64,000 nt of DNA from Tistrella mobilis KA081020-065 (GTDB lineage Bacteria; Pseudomonadota; Alphaproteobacteria; Tistrellales; Tistrellaceae), in assembly GCF_000264455.2 (NCBI RefSeq), contig NC_017956.1:851501-915500 (forward strand). Direction: 5' to 3'. The notes beneath the pieces were generated by a model, which saw only the letters and a list, made by a program, of their open reading frames with translations, searched no databases and was not told the origin of the DNA. Numbering within the stretch: the stretch's first letter is position 1; each line of letters starts with the position of its first letter. The translations under genes were made by a program, and so were the position numbers. Positions 26,927 through 34,935 of the stretch are shown piece after piece.

Positions 26927-27724
26927 ATGCTGATCGCGCAGATATCCGACCCGCATATCCGCCCGCGCGGACGGCTTTATCAGGGGGTGGTCGATTCCAA
27001 TGCGCAGCTGGCCGCGGCGGTGCGCCAGCTGAACGCGCTTTCGCCGGCGCCGGATCTGGTGCTGCTGTCGGGCGATGTGGTCGACGAGGGCCGGGCGGAC
27101 GAATACGCCATGGCGCGGGAGATCCTGGGCGGGTTGCACGCGCCCCTGGTCGCGCTGCCCGGCAATCACGACGACCGCGACGCTTTCCGTGCGGCCTTCG
27201 CTGCGGACGGTTTCCTGCCGGCCGAAGGGCCGCTGCATCTGGTGGTGGAGGACAAGGGACCGGTCCGTGTGGTCGGGCTGGACGTGACCGTGCCCGGGGC
27301 CCATCACGGCATGGTCGATGACGCGGCTGCGTCCTGGCTGGATGCCACCCTTGCCGCTTCCCCCCACCGGCCGACGCTGGTGATGCTGCACCATCCGCCT
27401 TTCGAAAGCGGCATTCCCTATATCGACATCTATCGCTGCCTCGGCGCCGACCGGCTGGCGGCGGTGATCGCCCGCCATCCGCAGGTGGAGCGGATCACCT
27501 GCGGCCATATCCACCGTCATATGCAGATGCGCTTTGCCGGCACGCTGCTGGTCACCGCCCCCAGCACGACCACCGCCATCGCGCTCCGCCCGGAGCCCGG
27601 GGCAGAGCCCGCCTCGTTTCTGGAACCGCCGGCCCTGTTGCTGCATCACTGGCGCCCAGGCACCGGCCTGATCACCCACCTGCTGCCAGTGGGGATATTT
27701 CCCGGCCCCTGGCCCTTTGCCTGA
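26927..27724 (+). CDS. CpdA-like calcineurin-type phosphodiesterase
   Basis: A 265-residue class III cyclic-nucleotide phosphodiesterase-like protein. All metallophosphoesterase motifs are visible: DPH (residue 8), GDVVDEG, LPGNHDD, MLHHPPFE and GHIHRH. This matches E. coli CpdA, which degrades 3',5'-cAMP using two metals. Substrate has not been shown here. It follows the photolyase by 45 bp and may share its transcript. Confidence 0.85.
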   Translation: MLIAQISDPHIRPRGRLYQGVVDSNAQLAAAVRQLNALSPAPDLVLLSGDVVDEGRADEYAMAREILGGLHAPLVALPGNHDDRDAFRAAFAADGFLPAEGPLHLVVEDKGPVRVVGLDVTVPGAHHGMVDDAAASWLDATLAASPHRPTLVMLHHPPFESGIPYIDIYRCLGADRLAAVIARHPQVERITCGHIHRHMQMRFAGTLLVTAPSTTTAIALRPEPGAEPASFLEPPALLLHHWRPGTGLITHLLPVGIFPGPWPFA

Positions 27725-27754
27725 TCTGGCCCTTCTTCACCTGAATGCGGCGTT

Positions 27755-28693
27755 TCAGGACAGTCGCGCCGTCCGACGCACCGATTGCGGCGGATGGCCG
27801 AAGGCGCGGAGGAAGGCGCGGCGCATGCGTTCGGCATCGCCGAACCCGGTCGTCTCGGCGACCCGTTCGATCGAGTCGCCCGAGGACTGGACCCGTTCGC
27901 GCGCGACCTCCAGCCGCAGCCGCTCGATCGCCTTCGACGGGGTCGAGCCGGTCTCCGCGGTAAAGCTGCGGGCGAAATGGCGCGGGCTCAACCCCGCCCG
28001 TTCGGCCAGGCTTTCCACCGTCAGCGGCTTGTCGAGGTTCTCGCGCACCCAGGAGAGCAGGGGCCCGAAGCGCCCGTCCGGGGTCTTCAGCTCCAGCAGC
28101 GACGAGAATTGCGACTGCCCGCCGCCACGCCGGTGGTAGAGCACCAGCTGCCGGGCGATGTCTTTCGCCACCGCATCGCCATGATCCTCGGCCATCAGGG
28201 CGAGGGCCAGATCGATGCCGGCGGTGATGCCGGCGGAGGTCCAGATATTGCCGTCGCGCAGGAAGATGCGGTCGGGATCCAGCCGGACCTCGGGATAGCG
28301 GGCGACGAAATCCTGGGTGCGGCACCAATGCGTCGTCGCCTTGCGGCCGTTGAGCAGCCCCGCCGCCGCCAGGACATAGGCACCGGAGCAGACGCTGGCG
28401 ATCCGGGTGCCGCGCCGGGCCAGGTGGCGCAGCAGGGCGAGCGTGTCGCGGCAGTCGACCGCCTGGTCGACGCCGAAGCCGCCCGCGACCACCAGTGTGG
28501 TGATGTCATCCACCGCCTCCAGCCCGCCGGCCAGAACCTCGACGCCCGACGAACTGCGCACCACGCCGGGGCGCACCGCAATCATCCCGGCGGTCGCCGC
28601 GGCCGGCACCAGCCGCTGCGCGATCTCGAAGACCGAGGCAGGGCCGGTTGCGTCCAGAAGCTGGAAGTCGGGAAAGATCAGGATGCCGATCAC
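27755..28693 (-). CDS. GlxA-type regulator (DJ-1/PfpI plus AraC HTH)
   Basis: A 312-residue transcription factor. Residues 1-170 form a DJ-1/PfpI domain with IASVCSGAYVLAAAGLL around the nucleophile-type Cys. Residues 215-300 form the AraC HTH with SPRHFARSFTAETGSTPSKA and ERVAETTGFGDAERMRRAF. Such proteins regulate neighbouring degradation genes. It is divergent from a second DJ-1 protein and shares a perfect palindrome with it at 28726-28742. Confidence 0.9.
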   Translation of the reverse strand: MIGILIFPDFQLLDATGPASVFEIAQRLVPAAATAGMIAVRPGVVRSSSGVEVLAGGLEAVDDITTLVVAGGFGVDQAVDCRDTLALLRHLARRGTRIASVCSGAYVLAAAGLLNGRKATTHWCRTQDFVARYPEVRLDPDRIFLRDGNIWTSAGITAGIDLALALMAEDHGDAVAKDIARQLVLYHRRGGGQSQFSSLLELKTPDGRFGPLLSWVRENLDKPLTVESLAERAGLSPRHFARSFTAETGSTPSKAIERLRLEVARERVQSSGDSIERVAETTGFGDAERMRRAFLRAFGHPPQSVRRTARLS

Positions 28694-28725
28694 GGTTCTG
28701 TCCGTTTATGAGGGAACTACGGCAT

Positions 28726-28742
28726 TTCGGATTTAATCCGAA
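28726..28742. promoter_or_regulatory. Perfect palindrome in the GlxA/DJ-1 divergent promoter
   Basis: TTCGGATT-T-AATCCGAA is a perfect 17-bp palindrome, 33 bp from the regulator start and 40 bp from the DJ-1 start. It is a good candidate binding site of the GlxA-type regulator. Confidence 0.6.
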
Positions 28743-28782
28743 CATGGCACCGTCATCTCGTCAAGTCGTTTCGAGGTGTTCG

Positions 28783-29481
28783 ATGTCAAAGAATCTGCGG
28801 TTCGGTCTTCTGGTCTTTCCGAATATCACCCAGCTGGATATGACCGGGCCACTCCAGGTGTTCTCATTTCTACCCGGGGCAGAGGTTCATCTGCTCTGGA
28901 AAAACACAGATGCAGTCCAGAGCGACGGCGTTTTGTCGATCACGCCCACGACCACCTTCGCCGACTGCCCGCAACTGGACGTGATCTGCGTGCCCGGCGG
29001 CTATGGCACCGACGCGCTGATGGACGATGCCGAAGTGCTGGATTTCCTGCGCCGCCAGGCTGCCGGCGCGCAATATGTCACCTCGGTCTGCACGGGATCG
29101 CTGGTTCTGGCTGCGGCCGGGCTGCTCGACGGCTACCGGGCGGCGACCCATTGGAGCGCGGTGGAGGCGCTGGCCCTGTTCGACGTGACCGTCTCGCGGG
29201 AGCGGGTCTGCATCGATCGCAACCGGATGACCGGCGGCGGGGTGACCGCGGGCATCGACCTCGGCCTCACCATCATCGCCCGGCTGCTGGACCGTCAGGC
29301 TGCCGAGACGATCCAGCTGCGGATGGAATACAACCCGGCGCCGCCTTTCGATGCCGGTTCCCCCGAGACGGCTCCGGCGGCGGTTCTTGCGGTGATGGAA
29401 GACCGCTTCCGGACGGCCCGGCAGCAGCGGATGGATCTGGTGCGGCAGATCCGGGCGGGGAGGCCTTCCCGCCCGGACTGA
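28783..29481 (+). CDS. DJ-1/PfpI family protein, isonitrile hydratase-like
   Basis: A 232-residue stand-alone DJ-1 domain. PNITQLDMTGPLQVFS is the N-terminal signature, VICVPGGYGT the acidic/GG loop, and VTSVCTGSLVLAAAGLL carries the active Cys. The pattern RAATHWSAVEAL also matches isonitrile hydratases (InhA type), which hydrate isonitriles to N-formamides. The substrate cannot be confirmed. The start MSKNLRFG has GAGGTG upstream; an earlier ATG at 28744 is possible. Confidence 0.8.
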   Translation: MSKNLRFGLLVFPNITQLDMTGPLQVFSFLPGAEVHLLWKNTDAVQSDGVLSITPTTTFADCPQLDVICVPGGYGTDALMDDAEVLDFLRRQAAGAQYVTSVCTGSLVLAAAGLLDGYRAATHWSAVEALALFDVTVSRERVCIDRNRMTGGGVTAGIDLGLTIIARLLDRQAAETIQLRMEYNPAPPFDAGSPETAPAAVLAVMEDRFRTARQQRMDLVRQIRAGRPSRPD

Positions 29482-29494
29482 CGAGGCCCGGCCG

Positions 29495-30769
29495 TCACTT
29501 GCCGGCAGCGGTCACCAGGCTGCAATCGCTCTCGCTGAGCGGGCGATAGGCATAGGCGGCCGGGATCGTCTCCAGCACGTTGTAATAGGCCCAGGGCTTC
29601 TCCTGCGCGCCCGGCTGCTTCACCTGGACGAGATAGAAGTCGTGGACGAGCTTGTTGTCTGCGCGCAACCGGGCGCCGGGGGCGTAGATGTCGTTGACCG
29701 GCGTCGCGCGCATATGGGCGACGACCCGCCCGGTCTCGTCGGTGCCGGTTGCGGCAACCGCCTTCAGATAATGCAGCACCGCCGAATAGACCGAGGCCTG
29801 GGGTGCCGTGGGCATGGCGCCGTGGCGGTCGAAGAAGCGCTTCGCAAAGGCCCGTGTCCCGTCATTCAGATCCCAGTACCAGGCGGTGACGCCGGTCAGG
29901 CCCTGGGCGGTTTCCAGCCCCATGCCGTGGATGTCGGTCAGGAACATCAGCTCGGCCACCGGGCGCTGATTGCCGGCGCTCATGCCGAACTCGTTCCACT
30001 GCTTCATCGAGGTGACCAGCTGGGCGCCGGCATTGGCGAAGGCGACGACATCTGCCCCCGAACTCTGCGCCTGCAGCAGGAAAGAGGCGTAGTCGGTGGT
30101 GCCGAGCGGGTGGAATACGGCGCCCATCGAGGTGCCGCCGGCGGCCTTCAGCGCGCTTTCGGACTCCTTCACCATGTTCTGCCCGAAGGCATAATCGGCG
30201 GCGATGAAGAACCATTTGTCCTGGCCCTGCGCCACCAGCCGGCGGATCGGGCCGCTGACCAGGTTGTAATTGTCGTGCAGCCAGGCAAGGCCGGTGGGGG
30301 AACACTGGCTGCCGGTGATGTCGGTGGTGCCGACCGCGGCGTAGATCACCAGCTTGTTTCGTTCGCGGGCGATAGACTGTACGGCCAGCGCGACCGCCGA
30401 ATTGCCGACATCGACCACCATGTCGACACCCTCGGCTTCGTACCATTTGCGCACGATCTCGACGCCGATATCGGCCTTGTTCTGGTGATCGGCCGCAACG
30501 ATCTCGACTTTGAGCGACGGCGCCAGCGCCTTGAAATCCTCAAGCGCCAGCCCGGCCGCGACCACCGAGCCCGCGCCGGCCAGATCCGACAGCGGCCCCG
30601 ACTGGTCGTTGACCACGCCGATCCTGACCACATCGCCCGAAATGCCGGCCGCGCTTGCCGGCAGGGCTGCCGGCCCGGCTGCGGATATGGTTATGGCGGC
30701 GGCAGTCAGCAGTCGACCGGCCAGGCCGCGTGTCTTCGACACGGACCTGTCGTCCGTCTTCATCGTCAT
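29495..30769 (-). CDS. Liv-type ABC transporter substrate-binding protein (orphan)
   Basis: A 424-residue periplasmic binding protein of the branched-chain amino acid (LivJ/Peripla_BP_6) type. The signal peptide ends near ASAAG at about residue 41. The mature start DVVRIGVVNDQSGPLSDLAG is typical. Conserved patches include DWFFIAADYAFGQ-like KWFFIAADYAFGQ. No permease or ATPase gene is adjacent. Relatives often bind aromatic or amide compounds, so substrate is open. A long inverted repeat lies in its 5' leader (30818-30862). Confidence 0.85.
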   Translation of the reverse strand: MTMKTDDRSVSKTRGLAGRLLTAAAITISAAGPAALPASAAGISGDVVRIGVVNDQSGPLSDLAGAGSVVAAGLALEDFKALAPSLKVEIVAADHQNKADIGVEIVRKWYEAEGVDMVVDVGNSAVALAVQSIARERNKLVIYAAVGTTDITGSQCSPTGLAWLHDNYNLVSGPIRRLVAQGQDKWFFIAADYAFGQNMVKESESALKAAGGTSMGAVFHPLGTTDYASFLLQAQSSGADVVAFANAGAQLVTSMKQWNEFGMSAGNQRPVAELMFLTDIHGMGLETAQGLTGVTAWYWDLNDGTRAFAKRFFDRHGAMPTAPQASVYSAVLHYLKAVAATGTDETGRVVAHMRATPVNDIYAPGARLRADNKLVHDFYLVQVKQPGAQEKPWAYYNVLETIPAAYAYRPLSESDCSLVTAAGK

Positions 30770-30817
30770 GTCGTGGTCCCCCTGTGGCGTCCGTTCCCGC
30801 AGTCTTCCCCTGCGTGC

Positions 30818-30862
30818 ACGGCCCGATCGGCAAGTTGATCCTGCATCTTCTGATCGGGCCGT
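30818..30862 (-). promoter_or_regulatory. Leader hairpin upstream of the orphan binding protein
   Basis: ACGGCCCGATC and GATCGGGCCGT form perfect 11-bp arms separated by 23 bp, about 50-95 bp upstream of the gene. TATAAG on the minus strand just beyond could be the -10 box, which would place the hairpin at the 5' end of the mRNA. Confidence 0.5.
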
Positions 30863-30982
30863 CTTATACAGTCGAGGCTAAGGGGGTGTCAGTATGTCCA
30901 CAAGGGCGGATTTCCGGCGTTTTCTGCCATGATCAGGACATGCGCCGGGCTGTTTCTGGTCTTGGCCGTGCGGCCGGGTGTC

Positions 30983-31789
30983 TCAGCCCGGCTCATGCCC
31001 CCAGCTCTGGGTCAGCTGCGGCACGCCGCCGGCCGACCAGCCGCCATCGACCGGCAGGACCACGCCGCTGACATAGGATGCGGCATCCGAGGCCAGGAAC
31101 AGGGCGACCCGGGCGACGTCTTCGGGGCTGCCCTGGCGGCGGAGCGGCACGCTGCGCTCGACCATGGCATTGGCCTCGGGCGTGGGGGCAAGGCGGGCCA
31201 TGCCCTCGGTGCCGGCGATCGGGCCGGGGACCAGGCTGTTGATGCGGATGCCTTCAGGCCCCCATTCCTGGGCCAGCACCCGGGTGATCATGTCGACGCC
31301 GGCCTTGGCGGCGCAGACATGGACCTGCAGCTCCATCGCCTGGAAAGCCTGCGGGGCCGATATATTGACGATCGCGGCCCCCGGTTTGCGCAGATGCGGA
31401 TGGGCTTCGCGCATCACATGGAAGGTGCCGATCAGGTCGATATCGACCACGGTGCGGAAGCCGTTGGGTGAGATGCCGAGGGCAGGGGCCGGGAAGTTGC
31501 CGGCAGCGCCCGAGATCAGCACGTCGATCGGGCCCAGCGCCTTGGCTGCCGCCTCGAAGGCTGCGCGGACCTGGGCCACGTCGCGCACATCGCATTGATA
31601 GCCCTCGACCGCGCCGCCATGGGTGGCGAGCTCGGCAACGGCGGCCTGAACCTTTTCGGGCTTGCGACTGGCCACCGCCACCGCGGCACCGGCCCGGGCG
31701 AAGCCATGGGCGATGCCCAGATTGATGCCCGAGGTGCCGCCCATTACGAAGACGGTCTTGCCGGTGAAATCGAAACTGAAGCCGGTCAT
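30983..31789 (-). CDS. SDR oxidoreductase, 2,4-dienoyl-CoA reductase (DECR2)-like
   Basis: A 268-residue SDR with NADP site VMGGTSGINLGIA. Segments LQVHVCAAKAGVDMITR and RINSLVPGPIAGTEGMARL align with peroxisomal-type 2,4-dienoyl-CoA reductases. In that group the usual Tyr of YxxxK is replaced; here Val occupies the position four before Lys. The enzyme probably reduces unsaturated acyl-CoA thioesters during beta-oxidation. It is divergent from another SDR across a palindrome-rich region. Confidence 0.82.
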   Translation of the reverse strand: MTGFSFDFTGKTVFVMGGTSGINLGIAHGFARAGAAVAVASRKPEKVQAAVAELATHGGAVEGYQCDVRDVAQVRAAFEAAAKALGPIDVLISGAAGNFPAPALGISPNGFRTVVDIDLIGTFHVMREAHPHLRKPGAAIVNISAPQAFQAMELQVHVCAAKAGVDMITRVLAQEWGPEGIRINSLVPGPIAGTEGMARLAPTPEANAMVERSVPLRRQGSPEDVARVALFLASDAASYVSGVVLPVDGGWSAGGVPQLTQSWGHEPG

Positions 31790-32017
31790 CTGCCGGGTCT
31801 CCTCTCCTGTCCGCCCCTGCGGATGCCCCGCGGGTTTGCGCCGGTTGGGCCCGGTGTTCGATGGGCCGGTGTCTTATGGGGCCGGCGTCTTATGGTGCGG
31901 GGCGTTCAGCATAAGCGGGCAGGCGGGAGACCGGAAGCGGGGCTGCATGCCCAACCCGGTTTCAAGTCGCGTTGGCATGGCGGTCGACGGCCGGCTCCTG
32001 CATGATTTCATCCGCAA

Positions 32018-32048
32018 CCGGACAGATAGTGTCCGGACGATCATCCGG
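32018..32048. promoter_or_regulatory. Overlapping palindromes upstream of the SDR pair
   Basis: CCGGACA-GATAG-TGTCCGG is a perfect inverted repeat at 32018-32036. It overlaps a second one, CCGGA-CGATCA-TCCGG, at 32033-32048. Both lie just upstream of the plus-strand SDR, so a dimeric regulator is expected. Confidence 0.55.
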
Positions 32049-32065
32049 GAGAGGAGATGCGCCTG

Positions 32066-32815
32066 ATGACTGACCAACCCCTGAGCGGCCAGGTCGTCTG
32101 GGTGACCGGTGCCGGCAGCGGCATCGGCGAGGCCGGGGCCGTGGCGCTGGCCGAAGCCGGTGCGGTGGTCTATCTGAGCGGAAGGCGGGCCGAGCCGCTG
32201 GAGGCCGTGGCCGGGCGGATCCGCGATGCCGGGGGCCAGGCCCTGATCGCCCTGCTGGACGTGGCCGACAAGGCCGAGGTGAAGCGGGTGGCCGACGAGA
32301 TCCTGGCCGCCCAGGGCCGGATCGACATCCTGATCAACAGCGCCGGGCTGAACGTGCCGGAACGCGCCTGGAACGTGGTCTCGCCGGACGGCTGGGATCA
32401 GGTGATCCGGGTCGATCTGGACGGCGCCTTCTATTGCACCCATGCGGTGCTGCCGGCGATGCGCAAGGCCGGCGGCGGGCTGATCATCAACGTCTCGTCC
32501 TGGGCCGGGCGCTACGACACGCGCCTGACCGGCCCCGCCTACAACTCCGCCAAACATGCCATGCTGGCGATGAACGCCAGCCTGAACATCGAGGAAGGCC
32601 AGAACGGCATCCGCGCCTGCGCGATCTGCCCGGGCGAGGTCAACACCCCGATCCTGGACCGCCGGCCGGTGCCGGTTTCCGCCGAAGACAAGGCGCGCAT
32701 GCTCCAGTCGGAAGATCTGGGCGCGACCATCCGCTTCGTCGCCACCATGCCGGCCCATGTCTGCCTGAACGAGATCCTGATCAGCCCGACCTGGAACCGG
32801 CTGAACGTGATCTGA
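32066..32815 (+). CDS. SDR family oxidoreductase
   Basis: A 249-residue classical SDR. The cofactor site is VTGAGSGIGEAGA, NSAGLN follows, then the active-site Ser (INVSSWAGR) and Y-N-S-A-K (GPAYNSAKHAML). The closing EILISPTWNRLNVI matches YdfG/3-hydroxyacid-type enzymes. The start at 32066 gives a 9-base gap to GGGAGAGGAG; an ATG at 32057 is too close. Substrate is unknown. Confidence 0.85.
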   Translation: MTDQPLSGQVVWVTGAGSGIGEAGAVALAEAGAVVYLSGRRAEPLEAVAGRIRDAGGQALIALLDVADKAEVKRVADEILAAQGRIDILINSAGLNVPERAWNVVSPDGWDQVIRVDLDGAFYCTHAVLPAMRKAGGGLIINVSSWAGRYDTRLTGPAYNSAKHAMLAMNASLNIEEGQNGIRACAICPGEVNTPILDRRPVPVSAEDKARMLQSEDLGATIRFVATMPAHVCLNEILISPTWNRLNVI

Positions 32816-32958
32816 TCGGGGCCGGGTCGAAAGCCGGGCTGGCCGCCACCATTGACAGCGGCGGCCCGATCGCCGACATGCAGGGGCGCCGGATGCCCGC
32901 CGGCGCCCCGGTCCCGCTCTCTTCGCGGGCCCCGCAGAGGAGAGACGAGACCTTGCGC

Positions 32959-33604
32959 ATGCAGCACGATCCCCGCATGGCCGAGCAGCTGCGCCGCCGG
33001 CAGCCGATGTTCAACCTGCCGCGGGCGACGCAGATCCTGATCGCCATCAACGTGATCGTGCATCTGGTGCGCCAGATCCTGCCCCAGGGAACCGACTGGG
33101 AGCTGATCGCCAATGCGGCGGTCGATCCCCGCCCGCTATACCTATGGCCCCGGCTTCGACCTGCCGTCGATCATCGCGCCGCTGACCTTCCAGTTCCTGC
33201 ATGGCGGCTTTCTGCACCTGCTGTTGAACATGGCGCTGCTGGCGGCCTGGGGCGCGGGTGTCGAACGGGTGATCGGCCCGCTGCGCATGGTGGTGTTCTA
33301 TCTGGTCTGCGGCGGGGCCGGCGCGCTGGCCCATGTGCTGCTCTATCCTGAGAGCATGGTGCCGATGATCGGTGCCTCGGCCGGGATCAGCGGGCTGTTT
33401 GCGGGCGTGCTGATCATCATGCGTCGTCACCGCGCCAGCGGCGGCGCCATCCTGCCGCTGGCGCTGCTCTGGATCGCGACCGCGGTGATCACGGGCATCT
33501 GGGGCACGCCGGGAGCAGAGGGCGAATCGGTCGCCTGGGTCGCCCATATCGGCGGCTTCCTGGCCGGGCTGGCGCTTTTCCCCTTCGCGATGCCCAGGCG
33601 CTGA
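32959..33604 (+). pseudogene. Rhomboid family protease split by a frameshift near 33120
   Basis: Residues from ATG 32959 (MQHDPRMAEQ) through DWELIANAAV contain the cytoplasmic start and first membrane segment. The remaining part, IPARYTYGPGFD onward, is one frame over. It carries HGGFLHLLLNM, the catalytic Ser in GASAGISGLF and His in VAHIGGFLAGL. A +1 shift around 33115-33125 is needed to join them. An ATG at 33113 could start the second piece alone. Either a sequencing error or a true break is possible. Confidence 0.8.
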
Positions 33605-33621
33605 ACCGTCAGAGGGGGCCG

Positions 33622-33966
33622 TCAGAGGGGATGGGCCTTCAGCGCCGCCCGCCAATGGGCGGCGCGCGCCTTCAGCCAGTCGGTGACGACATAGGGCGCC
33701 GGGGTTTCCTTGCCTGGGTCCATCACCTCCAGCACCTCGAAGCCCAGCCCGGCCTCGCCGTCGCCGGCCCAGGCGGCCTGAAGATCGCGCGCCCGGTGGC
33801 TGCCATGGCGCAGCGTGAACAGGATCCGGTTGCGGATCGTCCGCACATCCGGCGCCGACCCCACCCAGACCGCGCCGGTGGTGGCCGAGCGCAGGGCATA
33901 AATGCCCGCGGCGCTCCTGCGCTCCTTCCAGGCGTCGATCGCCGCCTTGCGATCCTGCCGGTTCAT
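33622..33966 (-). CDS. GIY-YIG nuclease family protein (LuxR-associated type)
   Basis: A 114-residue single-domain protein. GIYALR near residue 20 and VWVGSAPDV give the GIY...YIG-like pair; NRILFTLRHGSHRARDLQ has the conserved Arg region. The C-terminal end has the Glu area (FEVLE). Family members are nicking-type nucleases or of unknown function. The start MNRQDRKAAI lies next to the palindromes that it shares with the divergent DUF2239 gene. Confidence 0.82.
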   Translation of the reverse strand: MNRQDRKAAIDAWKERRSAAGIYALRSATTGAVWVGSAPDVRTIRNRILFTLRHGSHRARDLQAAWAGDGEAGLGFEVLEVMDPGKETPAPYVVTDWLKARAAHWRAALKAHPL

Positions 33967-33984
33967 CTCATCGTCCTTTCTGCC

Positions 33985-34006
33985 ATTTTTTACCCGGGTA
34001 AAAAAT
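33985..34006. promoter_or_regulatory. Perfect palindrome with TACCCGGGTA core, copy 1
   Basis: A perfect 22-bp palindrome with six T, the core TACCCGGGTA (33991-34000) and six A, just upstream of the GIY-YIG start. It is a likely operator. Confidence 0.7.
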
Positions 34007-34042
34007 GCGATACCATCCGGCATGCGGTTTGCCAAGGGAATA

Positions 34043-34054
34043 ATACCCGGGTAT
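34043..34054. promoter_or_regulatory. Palindrome with TACCCGGGTA core, copy 2
   Basis: ATACCCGGGTAT is a second perfect palindrome with the same ten-base core, 53 bp from the first centre and 33 bp upstream of the DUF2239 gene. Confidence 0.65.
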
Positions 34055-34087
34055 AAAACCGGTCTCGCGCACCGAAAGGCCCGGCCG

Positions 34088-34711
34088 ATGCCCGTCACCG
34101 CCTCCATCCCCTGCACCGCCTCCACCCCCTGCACCGCCTTCGACGGCCCGCGCCGCATCGCCGCCGGCCCGCTCTCCCGCGTGGCGCCGGCCGTGAAGGC
34201 GGTGGTCGAGGCGGGGACGGCCGGCCCGGTTCTGGTCTTCGACGACCGGAGCGGCGCGGTGATCGATCTGGATCTGCGTGGCTCGGCCGACGAGGTGGCG
34301 GCACGCCTCGCCTCCGACCCGGTGCCGGACGAGGCACCGCGTGGTCGCGGCCGGCCGAAGCTGGGCGTGGTCGCGCGTGAGGTGACCCTGCTGCCGCGGC
34401 ACTGGGACTGGCTGGCCGACCAGCCGGGCGGCGCCTCGGTCGCCCTGCGCCGGCTGGTGGAAGAGGCACGCCGCCGCGATGCCGGCCCGGCGCGCATCCG
34501 TGCGGCCCAGGCTGCCGCGCACCGCTTCATGACCGCCATGGCCGGCGACCTGCCGGGATACGAGGCGGCGCTCAGGGCGCTGCATGCCGCCGACCGCGCG
34601 GGCTTCGATGCGGCGACGACCGCCTGGCCCGCCGATATCGCCGGCCATGCCCGCCATCTGGCCTCCGCTGCCTTCGGTGAGGGCGCGTCGGAAAAGGGTC
34701 AATCCTCCTGA
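34088..34711 (+). CDS. DUF2239 family protein
   Basis: A 207-residue protein. The DUF2239 pattern is evident: FDGPRRIAAGPLSRVA, LVFDDRSGAVIDLDLRG, and then RGRPKLGVVAREVTLLPRHW with GGASVALRRLVEEARR. That last part resembles a ribbon-helix-helix-like DNA-binding segment, so it may be the regulator that binds the nearby palindromes; this is inference. The start ATG at 34088 is the first that fits the family. A terminator follows at 34837. Confidence 0.8.
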   Translation: MPVTASIPCTASTPCTAFDGPRRIAAGPLSRVAPAVKAVVEAGTAGPVLVFDDRSGAVIDLDLRGSADEVAARLASDPVPDEAPRGRGRPKLGVVAREVTLLPRHWDWLADQPGGASVALRRLVEEARRRDAGPARIRAAQAAAHRFMTAMAGDLPGYEAALRALHAADRAGFDAATTAWPADIAGHARHLASAAFGEGASEKGQSS

Positions 34712-34836
34712 CCCTCACCCCGAGAAAGCCTCGTTTGCGGGGGGCAGGCCGTCTGCCGGAAGATCGGGCCGTTCCAGGTGATCGGAACGCCCGTCATCCC
34801 CAGGCCGGCGGCCCCTGCCGGCAGAGGGGCGTTCCC

Positions 34837-34878
34837 GGCGTGCAGTCGTCCCCTCCGGCGGCTGCACGCCATTTTTTT
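34837..34878 (+). terminator. Intrinsic terminator after DUF2239
   Basis: GGCGTGCAG at 34837-34845 pairs with CTGCACGCC at 34862-34870 around a 16-nt loop, then ATTTTTTT. Confidence 0.8.
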
Positions 34879-34935
34879 GGCGACAGTCTTCCACCAGTCC
34901 GCCCATCCTGGCCGTATCCCCAGCCAGGAGAGCCG

